Source of the DNA: Burkholderiales bacterium
GTDB lineage: Bacteria; Pseudomonadota; Gammaproteobacteria; Burkholderiales; SHXO01
Length of the DNA stretch: 64,000 bases
NCBI GenBank assembly: GCA_020854105.1
Contig: JADZGB010000027.1
Location: forward strand, 97,998 to 161,997
Direction of reading: 5' to 3'
This document shows, piece after piece, positions 43,332 through 53,258 of this stretch. The notes under the pieces were generated by a model. It was not told where the DNA came from and made no database searches. It saw only the letters and a list, made by a program, of their open reading frames with translations. Position 1 is the first letter of the stretch. Every line of letters starts with the position of its first letter. The translations under genes were made by a program, and so were the position numbers.

Positions 43332-44567
43332 TCACGCGACGCCAAGCGCCTCGTCCATCAGTTCCACCCAGTGCCGTACCGGCACCGGCGTGCCGCTCTG
43401 GATGTGCGCCAGGCAGCCGATGTTGGCAGTGGCGATGACCTCCGGCTGCCCGGACTGCAACGCCGCCACCTTGTTCGTCAGCAGCTGCTTCGAGAGCTCG
43501 GGCTGCAGGATCGAGTAGGTGCCGGCGGAGCCGCAGCACAGGTGTCCGTCGGGTACCTGCGTCAGCGTGTAGCCCACCGCGCTCAGCATCGACTCGGCCA
43601 GGCCGCGGATCTGCTGGCCATGCTGAAGCGAGCAGGGCGAATGGAACGCCGCCTTTCCGCGCGCATTCTTGTGGGCGCCCAGGCGCTGCGCGAGCGCGTC
43701 GCGCTGCGAGGCCAGCACTTCGGTCGCGTCACGCGTCAGCTCCGAGATGCGCCTGGCCCTTTCGGCATAGCGCGGATCGTGCGCGAGCAGATGGCCGTAC
43801 TCCTTCACCATCGTGCCGCAGCCGCTGGCGGTCATCACGATCGCCTCCACCCCCTGTTCCACCATCGGCCACCACGCGTCGATGTTCCGGCGCATGAAGT
43901 CGAGGCCTTCCTCCTGCGCGTTCAGATGCCAGGAGACGGCGCCGCAGCAGCCGGCTTCCGGTGCCGCCACCAGCGAGATGCCGATACGATCGAGCACACG
44001 TGCCAGCGCCGGGTTGATACTGGGCGCGATGCCGGGCTGCACGCAGCCCTGCAGCACCAGCATGCGTCGCGCGTGGCGCGGCGCGGGCCAGGCGCCGGCC
44101 TGCGTCGAGGAAGGGACCTTGCGCGCGAGCGATGCGGGCAGGAGCGGGCGGGTCAGCTGCCCCAGCCGCAGCAGTGCGGTGAACAGGCTGGCGTGCGGCA
44201 CGACCCTGCGCAGCAGGGCACGCTCGATGCGCTGGCCGGCCGGGCGCGGCACGCGTTGCTCGATGGCGTGGCGGCCGATGTCGACCAGCCGCCCGTACTT
44301 CACCCCCGACGGACAGGTGCTCTCGCAGGAACGGCAGGTCAGGCAGCGGTCCAGGTGCAGTTGCGTGCTGCGGCTGACTTCGCGTCCCTCCAGCATCTCC
44401 TTCATCAGGTAGATGCGCCCGCGCGGTCCGTCCAGCTCGTCACCGAGCAGCTGATAGGTGGGACAGGTGGCGGTGCAGAATCCGCAATGTACGCAGGCGC
44501 GCAGGATGGCATTGGCCTCCTGGCCCTCGGGCGTGTCCTTGATGAAGTCGGCGAGGTTGGTCTTCAC
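43332..44567 (-). CDS. glcF: Glycolate oxidase iron-sulfur subunit GlcF
   Basis: 411 aa. Two [4Fe-4S] ferredoxin motifs (CVHCGFCTATCPTY near residue 27 and CLTCRSCESTCPSG near 78) are followed by two CCG domains (AAPEAGCCGAVSWHL and VPDGHLCCGSAG). It carries electrons from the GlcD/GlcE flavin subunits to the membrane quinone pool during glycolate oxidation to glyoxylate. It is the last intact gene of the minus-strand operon. Confidence 0.95.
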   Translation of the reverse strand: MKTNLADFIKDTPEGQEANAILRACVHCGFCTATCPTYQLLGDELDGPRGRIYLMKEMLEGREVSRSTQLHLDRCLTCRSCESTCPSGVKYGRLVDIGRHAIEQRVPRPAGQRIERALLRRVVPHASLFTALLRLGQLTRPLLPASLARKVPSSTQAGAWPAPRHARRMLVLQGCVQPGIAPSINPALARVLDRIGISLVAAPEAGCCGAVSWHLNAQEEGLDFMRRNIDAWWPMVEQGVEAIVMTASGCGTMVKEYGHLLAHDPRYAERARRISELTRDATEVLASQRDALAQRLGAHKNARGKAAFHSPCSLQHGQQIRGLAESMLSAVGYTLTQVPDGHLCCGSAGTYSILQPELSKQLLTNKVAALQSGQPEVIATANIGCLAHIQSGTPVPVRHWVELMDEALGVA

Positions 44568-44579
44568 GGATCGAGTTCT

Positions 44580-44715
44580 ACTTCTTCAACGCAGAGAGCG
44601 CAGACAACGGAAACGCCCACGACGCAGGGGAAGTACGGGATCCGCGCATCGACGCTGGTCTTCCTTGTGCTCCTGCGTCGTGAGGTTCATTTCCTTGCGT
44701 CGTTGCGTCGAACGG
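44580..44715. repeat. Palindromic element between glcE and glcF
   Basis: CTTCAACGCAGAGAGCGCAG ... CTTGTGCTCCTGCGTCGTGA ... CCTTGCGTCGTTGCGTCG. Related in style to the CCACAGAGG element but with a diverged core (GACGCAGGGG against CTCCTGCGTC). Confidence 0.55.
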
Positions 44716-44721
44716 TTTGCA

Positions 44722-45762
44722 TCAGAACTCCGGATGCAGCCGCTGGGGGCCGAAGATGCCGAGCGGGTCGAGCGCGGCCTTGATCCGGCGGTGCAGATCC
44801 AGCGTTCCCGGATCCAGCTGCATCAGCGGCGTCGGTGCGCTGCCACGAAAGCGCGTTGCGTGTCCGCCTGCCTTGCGCGCCGCGGCGAACACGGTTTCGG
44901 CGGGTGTATCGCCGGTGATCCAGCGCAGCGCGCCGTTCCACTCGATCACCTGCGATCCGGGCAGATTGAGCGGGGGTGTGCTCGACTTGATCGACAGCCG
45001 CCACAGCGTGCCGCCGCGGAACGCGGCCAGGCGCTGATCACGCACCGCCCCCCAGAACGCGTCTGCCTCCGGCATCTCCTCGCCGCCCATCTTCCGGCGC
45101 GCCGCACCTACGCCCAGGCCATTGCCGGACAGCCGCACGTGCAGCGCGCCGTCGACGTGACAGGTGGCCGAGATCGGCAGGGGCTGTCCGGCCCAGCGGT
45201 TCATGCGCTCGATCGCCTCGGCCTCGCCGGTCTCGTAGCGCAGCGTCAGTTCTTCGTCCGGCAGCGGCAGTACCTTCAGCGAGACCTCGAGCAGTACGCC
45301 CAGCGTGCCGAAGGAGCCCGCCATCAGGCGCGAGACGTCGAAGCCGGCGACGTTCTTCATCACCTGTCCGCCGAAGCGCTGCACGTCCCCGCTCGCCGTC
45401 ATCACCTTCGTGCCGAGCACGAAGTCTCGCACGGAGCCGGCGTGCACCCGTCGCGGTCCGGAGAAGCCTGCCGCCACGCAGCCGCCCAGGGTCGCCGCGT
45501 CGCCGAACCGCGGCGCTTCGCAGGCGAGCATCTGTCCGCCGCGGGCGAGCACCGCGTCGATCTCCGCCAGCGGCGTGCCGGCCCTGGCCGTGATCACCAG
45601 TTCGGTGCGCTCGTAGTCGACGATGCCCGCATGCGCGCGCATGTCCAGCACCTCGCCCTGCAGGCTGTGCGCGTAGAAATCCTTGGATCCGCCGGCGCGG
45701 ATGCGCAGTGGCCGCTTGTGCGCGGAAGCGGCGCGGATGGTTTCGGCCAGTCGTTCGATCAT
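44722..45762 (-). CDS. glcE: Glycolate oxidase FAD-binding subunit GlcE
   Basis: 346 aa. The FAD-binding PCMH fold shows RIRAGGSKDF, RAGTPLAEIDAVLARGGQML and GDAATLGGCVAAGFSGPRRV, with VKNVAGFDVSRLMAGSFGTL-like QVMKNVAGFDVSRLMAGSFG. It forms a complex with GlcD and GlcF. ATG 45762 starts the family N-terminus; an upstream ATG at 45840 lies in a repeat and is rejected. Confidence 0.93.
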   Translation of the reverse strand: MIERLAETIRAASAHKRPLRIRAGGSKDFYAHSLQGEVLDMRAHAGIVDYERTELVITARAGTPLAEIDAVLARGGQMLACEAPRFGDAATLGGCVAAGFSGPRRVHAGSVRDFVLGTKVMTASGDVQRFGGQVMKNVAGFDVSRLMAGSFGTLGVLLEVSLKVLPLPDEELTLRYETGEAEAIERMNRWAGQPLPISATCHVDGALHVRLSGNGLGVGAARRKMGGEEMPEADAFWGAVRDQRLAAFRGGTLWRLSIKSSTPPLNLPGSQVIEWNGALRWITGDTPAETVFAAARKAGGHATRFRGSAPTPLMQLDPGTLDLHRRIKAALDPLGIFGPQRLHPEF

Positions 45763-45802
45763 CGGGTCTACAGTGCGCCTGATGGGCTTATCCAAACCTC
45801 CT

Positions 45803-46008
45803 GCCACAGAGGGCACAGAGAACACAGAGAGGTTCGCCACACTTCATGCGTGGGCGGGTATGCCTCTGTATCCTCCTCCATGTTCTCTGTGGCAAAGGCC
45901 CTGAGTCTCGCCCCAGAGGGCGCGGAGTACACAGAGAGGATTCGCCGCACTTCTCGCGGCGTCGCCATGCCTCTGTGCTCTCTGTGTTCTCTGTGGCATA
46001 GGCCCTTC
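45803..46008. repeat. Two CCACAGAGG-type palindromic elements
   Basis: Between glcD and glcE: GCCACAGAGGGCACAGAGAA with its inverse CCATGTTCTCTGTGGCAAAG, then a second palindrome CCAGAGGGCGCGGAGTACAC with CTCTGTGTTCTCTGTGGCAT. They fill almost the entire 248-base gap. Confidence 0.7.
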
Positions 46009-46010
46009 TT

Positions 46011-47525
46011 TCAAAATCTGGGGATGTCCGGAAACTTCACCTGCCCGTGATGCACGTGCATGAAGCCGAACTCCGCACAGCGATGAAGGGTGGGCACGCC
46101 CTTGCCGGGGTTGAGCAGCCCGTCTGGATCGAACGCCGTCTTCAGTGCGTGGAAGCTGCTCAGTTCCCCGGGACTGAACTGGTCGCACATCTCGTTGATC
46201 TTCTCGATGCCCACGCCGTGCTCGCCGGTGATCGTGCCCCCGACCTCGATGCACAGCTTGAGGATCCGCGAGCCGAACCGGACCGCGCGCTGCATCTGGT
46301 CGTCGTCGTTGGCGTCGAACATGATCAGCGGGTGCAGGTTGCCGTCCCCGGCATGGAACACGTTCGGACAGGACAGATTGAATTCCTTCGACAGGGCATG
46401 GATGCCTTCCAGCACCTCGCCCAGACGCTTGCGCGGAATGGTGCCGTCCATGCAGAAGTAGTCGGGCATGATGCGCCCCACCGCAGGGAAGGCGGACTTG
46501 CGCCCGGACCAGAACTTCAGGCGCTCGCCCTCGTCGCGCGAGAGGCGGATCTCGATCGCCCCACTGTCGCGCATGACCTTCGACATCTTCTCGATCTCTG
46601 CGGCGACTTCTTCCTCGGTCCCGTCCGACTCGCACAGCAGGATGGCTTCCGCATCCAGCGGATAGCCGGCGTGGACGAACTGCTCGACCGCCTGGGTGGC
46701 GAGCTTGTCCATCATCTCCAGCCCCGCGGGGATGATGCCCGCGGCGATCACGTTCGCGACCGCGTTGCCGGCGCTGATCGCGGAGTCGAAGGCGGCCAGC
46801 ACGACCTGCGCCTTCACCGGTCTGGGCAGCAGCTTGACGGTGATCTCGGTGGTCAGCGCGAACATCCCCTCGGAGCCGATCAGCAGCGCGAGCAGGTCAT
46901 AGCCGGGTGAATCCAGGCCGTCGGAACCGATCTCCAGGATCTCGCCCTCGATCGTGACCACGCGCAGCTTCAGCACGTTGTGCACGGTGAGTCCGTACTT
47001 CAGGCAGTGCACGCCGCCCGAGTTCTCGGCGACGTTGCCGCCGATCGAGCAGGCGATCTGGCTGGAGGGGTCGGGCGCGTAGTACAGGCCGTAGGGCGAG
47101 ACCGCCTCCGAGATCGCCAGATTGCGCACGCCCGGCTGCACGCGCGCGGTGCGCGCCACCGGGTCGATCTCGAGGATGCGCATCATCTTCGACAGGCCGA
47201 GCAGCACGCCCTGTGCGTGGGGCATGGCGCCGCCGGACAGTCCGGTGCCCGCGCCGCGCGCCACCACCGGCACCTTCAGCTCGTGGCAGATGCGCAGTAC
47301 AGCAGCCACCTGCGCTTCGTCTTCCGGAAGGGCCACGGCGAGCGGCACTTCGCGGTAGGCGCTGAGGCCGTCGCACTCGTAGGGCTTGAGGTCCTCGGTC
47401 TCGTGCAGCAGGCAACCGGGGTGCAGCACCGCCGACAGACGGCGCACGAGCGCAGCCTTGTCCACCGCGAAGGTGACGGGGCTCTCGGAGGTGACGGCGC
47501 TCTCGATCGCTACGGAGTTGGTCAT
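46011..47525 (-). CDS. glcD: Glycolate oxidase subunit GlcD
   Basis: 504 aa FAD-linked oxidase. The PCMH FAD domain shows VPVVARGAGTGLSGGAMPHA and the CSIGGNVAENSGGVHCLKYG loop. The C-terminal FAD-oxidase domain has NVFHAGDGNLHPLIMFD and GGTITGEHGVGIEK. This is the catalytic subunit that oxidises glycolate to glyoxylate. It starts at ATG 47525. Operon order (hyi, glycerate kinase, glcD, glcE, glcF) points to glycolate use through glyoxylate and glycerate. Confidence 0.95.
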   Translation of the reverse strand: MTNSVAIESAVTSESPVTFAVDKAALVRRLSAVLHPGCLLHETEDLKPYECDGLSAYREVPLAVALPEDEAQVAAVLRICHELKVPVVARGAGTGLSGGAMPHAQGVLLGLSKMMRILEIDPVARTARVQPGVRNLAISEAVSPYGLYYAPDPSSQIACSIGGNVAENSGGVHCLKYGLTVHNVLKLRVVTIEGEILEIGSDGLDSPGYDLLALLIGSEGMFALTTEITVKLLPRPVKAQVVLAAFDSAISAGNAVANVIAAGIIPAGLEMMDKLATQAVEQFVHAGYPLDAEAILLCESDGTEEEVAAEIEKMSKVMRDSGAIEIRLSRDEGERLKFWSGRKSAFPAVGRIMPDYFCMDGTIPRKRLGEVLEGIHALSKEFNLSCPNVFHAGDGNLHPLIMFDANDDDQMQRAVRFGSRILKLCIEVGGTITGEHGVGIEKINEMCDQFSPGELSSFHALKTAFDPDGLLNPGKGVPTLHRCAEFGFMHVHHGQVKFPDIPRF

Positions 47526-47609
47526 GAAGTTATCGCGGTGCGGGCTGGTGGTTCATCGTTCCGGCTTCTGCTCTACCGTCATGCCTTGCCATCCGTCATC
47601 ACTTGCATG

Positions 47610-47660
47610 TCCGTCATGCCTCGCCTGTCCGTGATCCCGGCGAAAGCCGGGACGCAGGCC
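47610..47660. repeat. Dispersed hairpin repeat
   Basis: GTGATCCCGGCGAAAGCCGG and GACGCAGG, preceded by a run of imperfect direct repeats of CGTCATGCCT/CGTCATCAC. Lies in the 137-base gap between the glycerate kinase and glcD genes. Confidence 0.6.
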
Positions 47661-47662
47661 GT

Positions 47663-48925
<1,263 letters not shown>

Positions 48926-48965
48926 CGGATGATCTTGTTTAGCCACCAAGAAGAAACGACTCTTT

Positions 48966-49066
48966 CAACACAGAGGACACGGAGGATAAAAGGGGAGAAA
49001 CAGAGGATCCGCCTGAACATGCGACTTTTGTCCGTGCCCTCTGTGCCCTCTGTGGCGAGGGCCTTT
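48966..49066. repeat. CCACAGAGG-type palindromic element
   Basis: AACACAGAGGACACGGAGGA and its inverse GTCCGTGCCCTCTGTGCCCT, CTCTGTGGCGAGGGCC. Lies between hyi and the glycerate kinase gene. Confidence 0.65.
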
Positions 49067-49093
49067 TACGGTTCTCCGTGCTGTCGCGGTGAA

Positions 49094-49873
49094 TCACGTC
49101 AGCCACGCCTTCGCCCACCCCAGGCCATCTTCGGTCCTGCCTGCCGGCCGATACTCGCAGCCGATCCAGCCGGTGTAGCCGATCCTGTCGATGTGCCGGA
49201 ACAGGAAGTCGTAGTTGATCTCGCCGGTGCCTGGCTCATGGCGGCCGGGCGTGTCGGCGAGCTGCATGTGCGCGATCCTGTCGAGGTTGTTCTCGATGGT
49301 CGGCGCCAGGTCGCCCTCCATGATCTGCATGTGGTAGATGTCGTACTGGAATTTCAGGTTCGTCATGCCGGCGTAGTGCATGATGTCGAATGCCTGCGCC
49401 GAGGTGTTCAGGTAGAAGCCCGGGATGTCGCGCGTATTGATCGCTTCGACGAGCAGCGTGATGCCGTGCTTGCCGAGTTCCTTCGCCGCGAACCGGAGGT
49501 TCTCGATGTAGGTGGCTCGCATCGTCTCCTCGTTCACGCCGACTGGTTTCAGTCCGGCCATGCAGTGCAGGAGCTTGCAGTTCAGCGTGCGGGCGTAGTC
49601 GAGGGCCTTGCCCACCGCATCCTGGAATTCGCCCTTGCGTGACGGGATGCAAGCCAGCCCGCGGTCGCCGGCGGCGAAGTCGCCGGGGGGCATGTTGAAC
49701 AGCACCATCTCCAGCTTGTACTTGCCGATGAGCTCGGCCAGCTGGTTCCTGTCGCAGGCGTAGGGGAAGAGGAACTCCACCCCCTTGAAGCCGGCTTTCG
49801 CGGCCGCGCCGAAGCGCTCCAGGAAATCGACCTCGTTGAACATCATGCTCAGGTTGGCGTTGAGCTTGGGCAT
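49094..49873 (-). CDS. hyi: Hydroxypyruvate isomerase
   Basis: 259 aa TIM-barrel of the xylose-isomerase-like family. The sequence FNEVDFLERFGAAAKAGFKG, ALDYARTLNCKLLHCMAG, TLLVEAINTRDIPGFYLNTS and FQYDIYHMQIMEGDL is typical of Hyi, which interconverts hydroxypyruvate and tartronate semialdehyde. AGGAGA precedes ATG 49873. It is the first gene of the glycolate operon. Glyoxylate carboligase and tartronate semialdehyde reductase are not in the window. Confidence 0.93.
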   Translation of the reverse strand: MPKLNANLSMMFNEVDFLERFGAAAKAGFKGVEFLFPYACDRNQLAELIGKYKLEMVLFNMPPGDFAAGDRGLACIPSRKGEFQDAVGKALDYARTLNCKLLHCMAGLKPVGVNEETMRATYIENLRFAAKELGKHGITLLVEAINTRDIPGFYLNTSAQAFDIMHYAGMTNLKFQYDIYHMQIMEGDLAPTIENNLDRIAHMQLADTPGRHEPGTGEINYDFLFRHIDRIGYTGWIGCEYRPAGRTEDGLGWAKAWLT

Positions 49874-50430
49874 GTGCGGTCTCCTCTCGAAGCGCGATTG
49901 TACGGCGGGCCGCGCGTCACCGCGGGCCGCTGGTCGTCCCGAGCGTTGTCGGTCCGGGAACAGGCGCTCGTGCCATGCGAGCGCGGTACCCCGATTGCGA
50001 TGGTGGAGTGCAAGTGGGGGAGTGCGGAGATTTCTCCAGGGCTGCGCTACCTGCGGCAACGTTTCGCCGGGGTGCCGGCGTGGCAGATCAGCGCGGTCGG
50101 GACCAAGGCCTACGAGACGCCGGGCGGCATCCGGGTTGCACCCGCGTGCCGCCTGCTCTGTCGCTTGATCTGACGACGCAGCGGAGCCGCCCGGGACTCC
50201 CATATGACGCCGCCCCATTTCCCGCTTCACCGGCCAAGCGCGGGCTGCTGTGGGAAGCCTCCGAGTCCGACGGCCTCCGAAGAACTGGATGCCGGCCTGC
50301 CCCCCCCCCCGGGCGAAGATCTATACCTGCATGCGTAAACCATTCGTAAGTACCTGCATGCGACCCTTCCGCCCGCGCTGCCCGTTTGCGGCGGATGCGA
50401 CTCGAGCTCACCAACATTCAGGAGACCACG
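49874..50430. other. Intergenic region with gene remnant
   Basis: 557 bases between hyi and the secreted hypothetical gene. Besides the ATPase remnant (annotated separately), it has a run of 11 C at 50300-50310 and a direct repeat TACCTGCATGCG at 50325 and 50352. I see no intact gene. Confidence 0.5.
49995..50173 (+). pseudogene. DUF4143-type ATPase, C-terminal remnant
   Basis: The frame reads IAMVECKWGSAEISPGLRYL followed by RFAGVPAWQISAVGTKAYET and GGIRVAPACRLL. This matches the C-terminal nuclease-like domain (Glu-x-Lys motif ECK) of AAA+ ATPases of the DUF4143 family. Nothing of the ATPase domain remains upstream, so I regard it as a degraded fragment of a mobile or toxin-like gene. Confidence 0.5.
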
Positions 50431-50913
50431 ATGCAAAAGAAAGTGCTTTGTCTGGGCCTTGCCACGCTGGTCTCGGGCGGCGTCTGCGCCGGCGAGAGAA
50501 TACAGATCAACGGCAATTACGGCGCGATCGACAAGAGCCAGATCCTGGAACTCGGGGCGAACCATGTGCTCATTCTCAACTCCAGCGAAGGCACGGGTTA
50601 CATGCTCAGCGGGCCGAATGCGGACAATCCGATGCAGCATTCGGCAGGGCCGTGCAGCGGGATGGTGGAACTGAAGGACGGCAAGGCCGTTATCGGACAG
50701 GGCTATTGTGTGCGCACCAATCCCCAGGGCGGAAAGTGGCTGGTGAAGTGGGGAGTGCCGCCTGGGACGGATGGCAGTTCCGGCACCTGGACCATCTCTG
50801 GAATCGAAGGCAACACCGTAGGCTGGAAGGGGGAGGGTACCTGGGGACCGGTGATCGTGACCGGCAAGGACCGCTACCTCAATCCCTTCAAGGGGTGGCT
50901 GGAAAAGCCGTAG
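50431..50913 (+). CDS. Secreted hypothetical protein
   Basis: 160 aa. A signal peptide (about 1-20, ending GGVCAGE) precedes a beta-rich domain with no family I recognise. Segments include LGANHVLILNSSEGTGYML, GPCSGMVELKDGKAVIGQGY and WTISGIEGNTVGWKGEGTWG. Two Cys (in GPCSG and GYCVR) might form a disulfide. AGGAG precedes ATG 50431 at good spacing. The pattern of repeated Gly-Trp strands suggests a small barrel or sandwich. Monocistronic. Confidence 0.7.
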   Translation: MQKKVLCLGLATLVSGGVCAGERIQINGNYGAIDKSQILELGANHVLILNSSEGTGYMLSGPNADNPMQHSAGPCSGMVELKDGKAVIGQGYCVRTNPQGGKWLVKWGVPPGTDGSSGTWTISGIEGNTVGWKGEGTWGPVIVTGKDRYLNPFKGWLEKP

Positions 50914-50995
50914 CCGGAGCGTCTCCGTGTTGCGAGGGCGGCTCATGGCCGCCCTCGGCGATTTCGCCAGGACAGGAGGTGGCACGAGGGGCCGC

Positions 50996-51001
50996 TATAA
51001 T
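50996..51001 (+). promoter_or_regulatory. -10 element upstream of the MoxR gene
   Basis: A perfect TATAAT, 27 bases before ATG 51029. No good TTGACA lies 17 bases upstream, so the assignment rests on the -10 alone. Confidence 0.35.
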
Positions 51002-51028
51002 TCTTCGGCCTCCTCTTCGAGCCGCCCC

Positions 51029-51874
51029 ATGTCCCGCTTCACCGGCACCGACACCTACGTCGCCACCGACGACCTGATGATGGCGGTGAACGCCGCCATC
51101 ACCCTCGAACGCCCGCTGCTGATCAAGGGCGAGCCCGGCACCGGCAAGACCATGCTCGCGCTGGAAGTGGCGAAGGCGCTGCAGCGCCCGCTCATCCAGT
51201 GGCACGTCAAGTCCACCAGCAAGGCGCAGCAGGGCCTGTACGAGTACGACGCCGTGTCGCGCCTGCGCGATTCCCAACTCGGTCAGGACCGCGTGCACGA
51301 CATCGCCAACTACATCAAGCGCGGGCCGTTGTGGGAGGCGTTCGAGGCGGATGCTCCGGCGGTGGTGCTGATCGACGAGATCGACAAGGCCGACATCGAG
51401 TTCCCCAACGACCTGCTGCGCGAACTCGACCGCATGGAGTTCTACGTCTACGAGACGCAGCGGCTGGTGGCTGCCCGGCACCGCCCGGCCATCATCATCA
51501 CCAGCAACAACGAGAAGGAGCTGCCCGACGCCTTCCTGCGCCGCTGCTTCTTCCACTACATCCGCTTTCCGGACAAGGAGACGATGGAGCGCATCGTCGA
51601 TGTCCACTACCCGGGCATCAAGAAGAGCCTGCTGCGCGAGGCGCTGGAGGCCTTCTTCGAGATCCGCGACGTGCCCGGCCTGAAGAAGAAGCCGTCCACC
51701 TCCGAGCTGCTCGACTGGCTCAAGCTGCTGATGGCCGAGGACATCCCGGCGGAGGTGCTGCACTCGAAGGACTCGCACAAGATCGTCCCGCCCCTGCACG
51801 GCGCGCTGCTCAAGAACGAGCAGGACGTGCACCTGTTCGAGCGGCTGGTGTTCATGTCGCGGCGCAAGGGATGA
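51029..51874 (+). CDS. MoxR-family AAA+ ATPase
   Basis: 281 aa. Walker A is GEPGTGKTML, Walker B VVLIDEIDKAD, sensor 1 IIITSNNEKELPDAFLRRC. MoxR ATPases act as chaperones with a VWA-domain partner in metal-cofactor insertion or complex assembly. The partner is the gene at 51996. ATG 51029 is chosen because the family begins FTGTDTYVATDDL; the longer frame upstream overlaps the promoter. Confidence 0.92.
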   Translation: MSRFTGTDTYVATDDLMMAVNAAITLERPLLIKGEPGTGKTMLALEVAKALQRPLIQWHVKSTSKAQQGLYEYDAVSRLRDSQLGQDRVHDIANYIKRGPLWEAFEADAPAVVLIDEIDKADIEFPNDLLRELDRMEFYVYETQRLVAARHRPAIIITSNNEKELPDAFLRRCFFHYIRFPDKETMERIVDVHYPGIKKSLLREALEAFFEIRDVPGLKKKPSTSELLDWLKLLMAEDIPAEVLHSKDSHKIVPPLHGALLKNEQDVHLFERLVFMSRRKG

Positions 51875-51884
51875 ACGGAATCTG

Positions 51885-51985
51885 CCACAGAGGACACAGA
51901 GAACACGGAGGCGTAGTCGACAGATCGATGATCGGCGGGCCTCCTGATCCTCTCTCCGTGACCTCTGTGCCCTCTGTGGCGACGG
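51885..51985. repeat. CCACAGAGG-type palindromic element
   Basis: GCCACAGAGGACACAGAGAA and its inverse CCGTGACCTCTGTGCCCTCT, GTGGC, filling the gap between the MoxR gene and its VWA partner. Confidence 0.7.
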
Positions 51986-51995
51986 CGTTTCGCGC

Positions 51996-53174
51996 ATGCT
52001 GACCGACTTCTTCTTCCAGCTCCGCCAGGGCGGCGTCCCGGTCTCGCTCAAGGAGTTCCTGACCTTGCACGAGGCCCTGCAGAAGAAGGTCGCCTGGGGC
52101 AGCCTGGACGACTTCTACCTGCTCTCGCGCGTGTGCCTGGTCAAGGACGAGAGCCACTACGACCGCTTCGACCGCGTGTTCGGCGAGTATTTCCGCGGCA
52201 TCGCGGCGCTGCCCGGCGACCTGCTCGCCGTCATTCCCGAGGAGTGGCTCCGGGCGAACGCCATGCTCACGCTGTCGGAGGAGGACAAGAAACTGATCGA
52301 GTCGCTCGGCGGCTGGGACAAGCTGATGGAGACGCTGCGCCAGCGCCTGGCCGAACAGAAGGAGCGCCACGAGGGCGGCTCGAAGTGGATCGGCACGCGC
52401 GGCACCTCACCCTTCGGCGCCTACGGCTACAACCCGGAGGGGGTGCGCATCGGGCAGGAGGGCTCGCGCAACCGCCGCGCGGTGAAGGTCTGGGACAGGC
52501 GCGAGTTCCGCAATCTGGACGACTCGGTGGAGCTGGGCACGCGCAACATCAAGGTGGCGTTGCGCCGGCTGCGCCGCTTCGCGCGCGAGGGTGCGCCGGA
52601 TGAACTCGATCTGGACGACACCATCCGTTCGACCGCCCGCAATGCCGGCTGGCTGGATCTGAAGATGGTGCCGGAGCGGCACAACGCGGTGAAGGTGCTG
52701 CTGTTCCTCGACGTCGGCGGCTCGATGGACGACCACATCCGCATCTGCGAGGAACTGTTCTCCGCGGCGCGCGGCGAGTTCAAGCACCTGGAGTACTTCT
52801 ACTTCCACAACTGCCTGTACGAGACGGTGTGGAAGGACAACCGGCGCCGCCGCAGCGAGCGCATCCCGACCTTCGACGTCCTGCACAAGTACGGACACGA
52901 CTACAAGCTCGTGTTCGTGGGCGATGCCACCATGAGCCCCTACGAGATCGCGCATCCCGGCGGTTCGGTCGAGCACCACAACGAGGAGGCGGGGGTGGTG
53001 TGGATGCAGCGCATGCTCGACGTGTACGCGCACGCCGTGTGGCTCAATCCCCAGCCCGAGGAGCGATGGCCCTACTACGAGTCGATCGGGATGATGCGCC
53101 GGCTCATGGCCGATCGCATGTATCCGCTCACGCTCGGCGGCCTCGAGGAGGCGATGCGCGAGCTGGTGCGCTGA
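51996..53174 (+). CDS. CoxE-like VWA-domain protein
   Basis: 392 aa. A helical N-terminal half (LRQGGVPVSLKEFLTLHEAL) precedes a von Willebrand A-like domain with the metal-site motif FLDVGGSMDDHIR. The second and third parts are FYFHNCLYETVW and FVGDATMSPYEI. Known partners of MoxR ATPases in CoxD/CoxE-type systems help mature metalloenzymes. It starts 121 bases after the MoxR gene, the gap being taken up by a repeat. The client is not evident here. Confidence 0.9.
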   Translation: MLTDFFFQLRQGGVPVSLKEFLTLHEALQKKVAWGSLDDFYLLSRVCLVKDESHYDRFDRVFGEYFRGIAALPGDLLAVIPEEWLRANAMLTLSEEDKKLIESLGGWDKLMETLRQRLAEQKERHEGGSKWIGTRGTSPFGAYGYNPEGVRIGQEGSRNRRAVKVWDRREFRNLDDSVELGTRNIKVALRRLRRFAREGAPDELDLDDTIRSTARNAGWLDLKMVPERHNAVKVLLFLDVGGSMDDHIRICEELFSAARGEFKHLEYFYFHNCLYETVWKDNRRRRSERIPTFDVLHKYGHDYKLVFVGDATMSPYEIAHPGGSVEHHNEEAGVVWMQRMLDVYAHAVWLNPQPEERWPYYESIGMMRRLMADRMYPLTLGGLEEAMRELVR

Positions 53175-53258
53175 GCGCTCGGGCGGCCGCAACCCGGGCG
53201 ATGATGTCCGGCAGTGTCTGCGGCGGCGCCGGAATCGGTCGCGGATCGTGCATGGCGG

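Noticed and set aside
50300..50310. Poly-C run as a phase-variation switch
   Set aside because: It lies outside any reading frame and not at a promoter spacer that I can define; it may also be a sequencing artefact.
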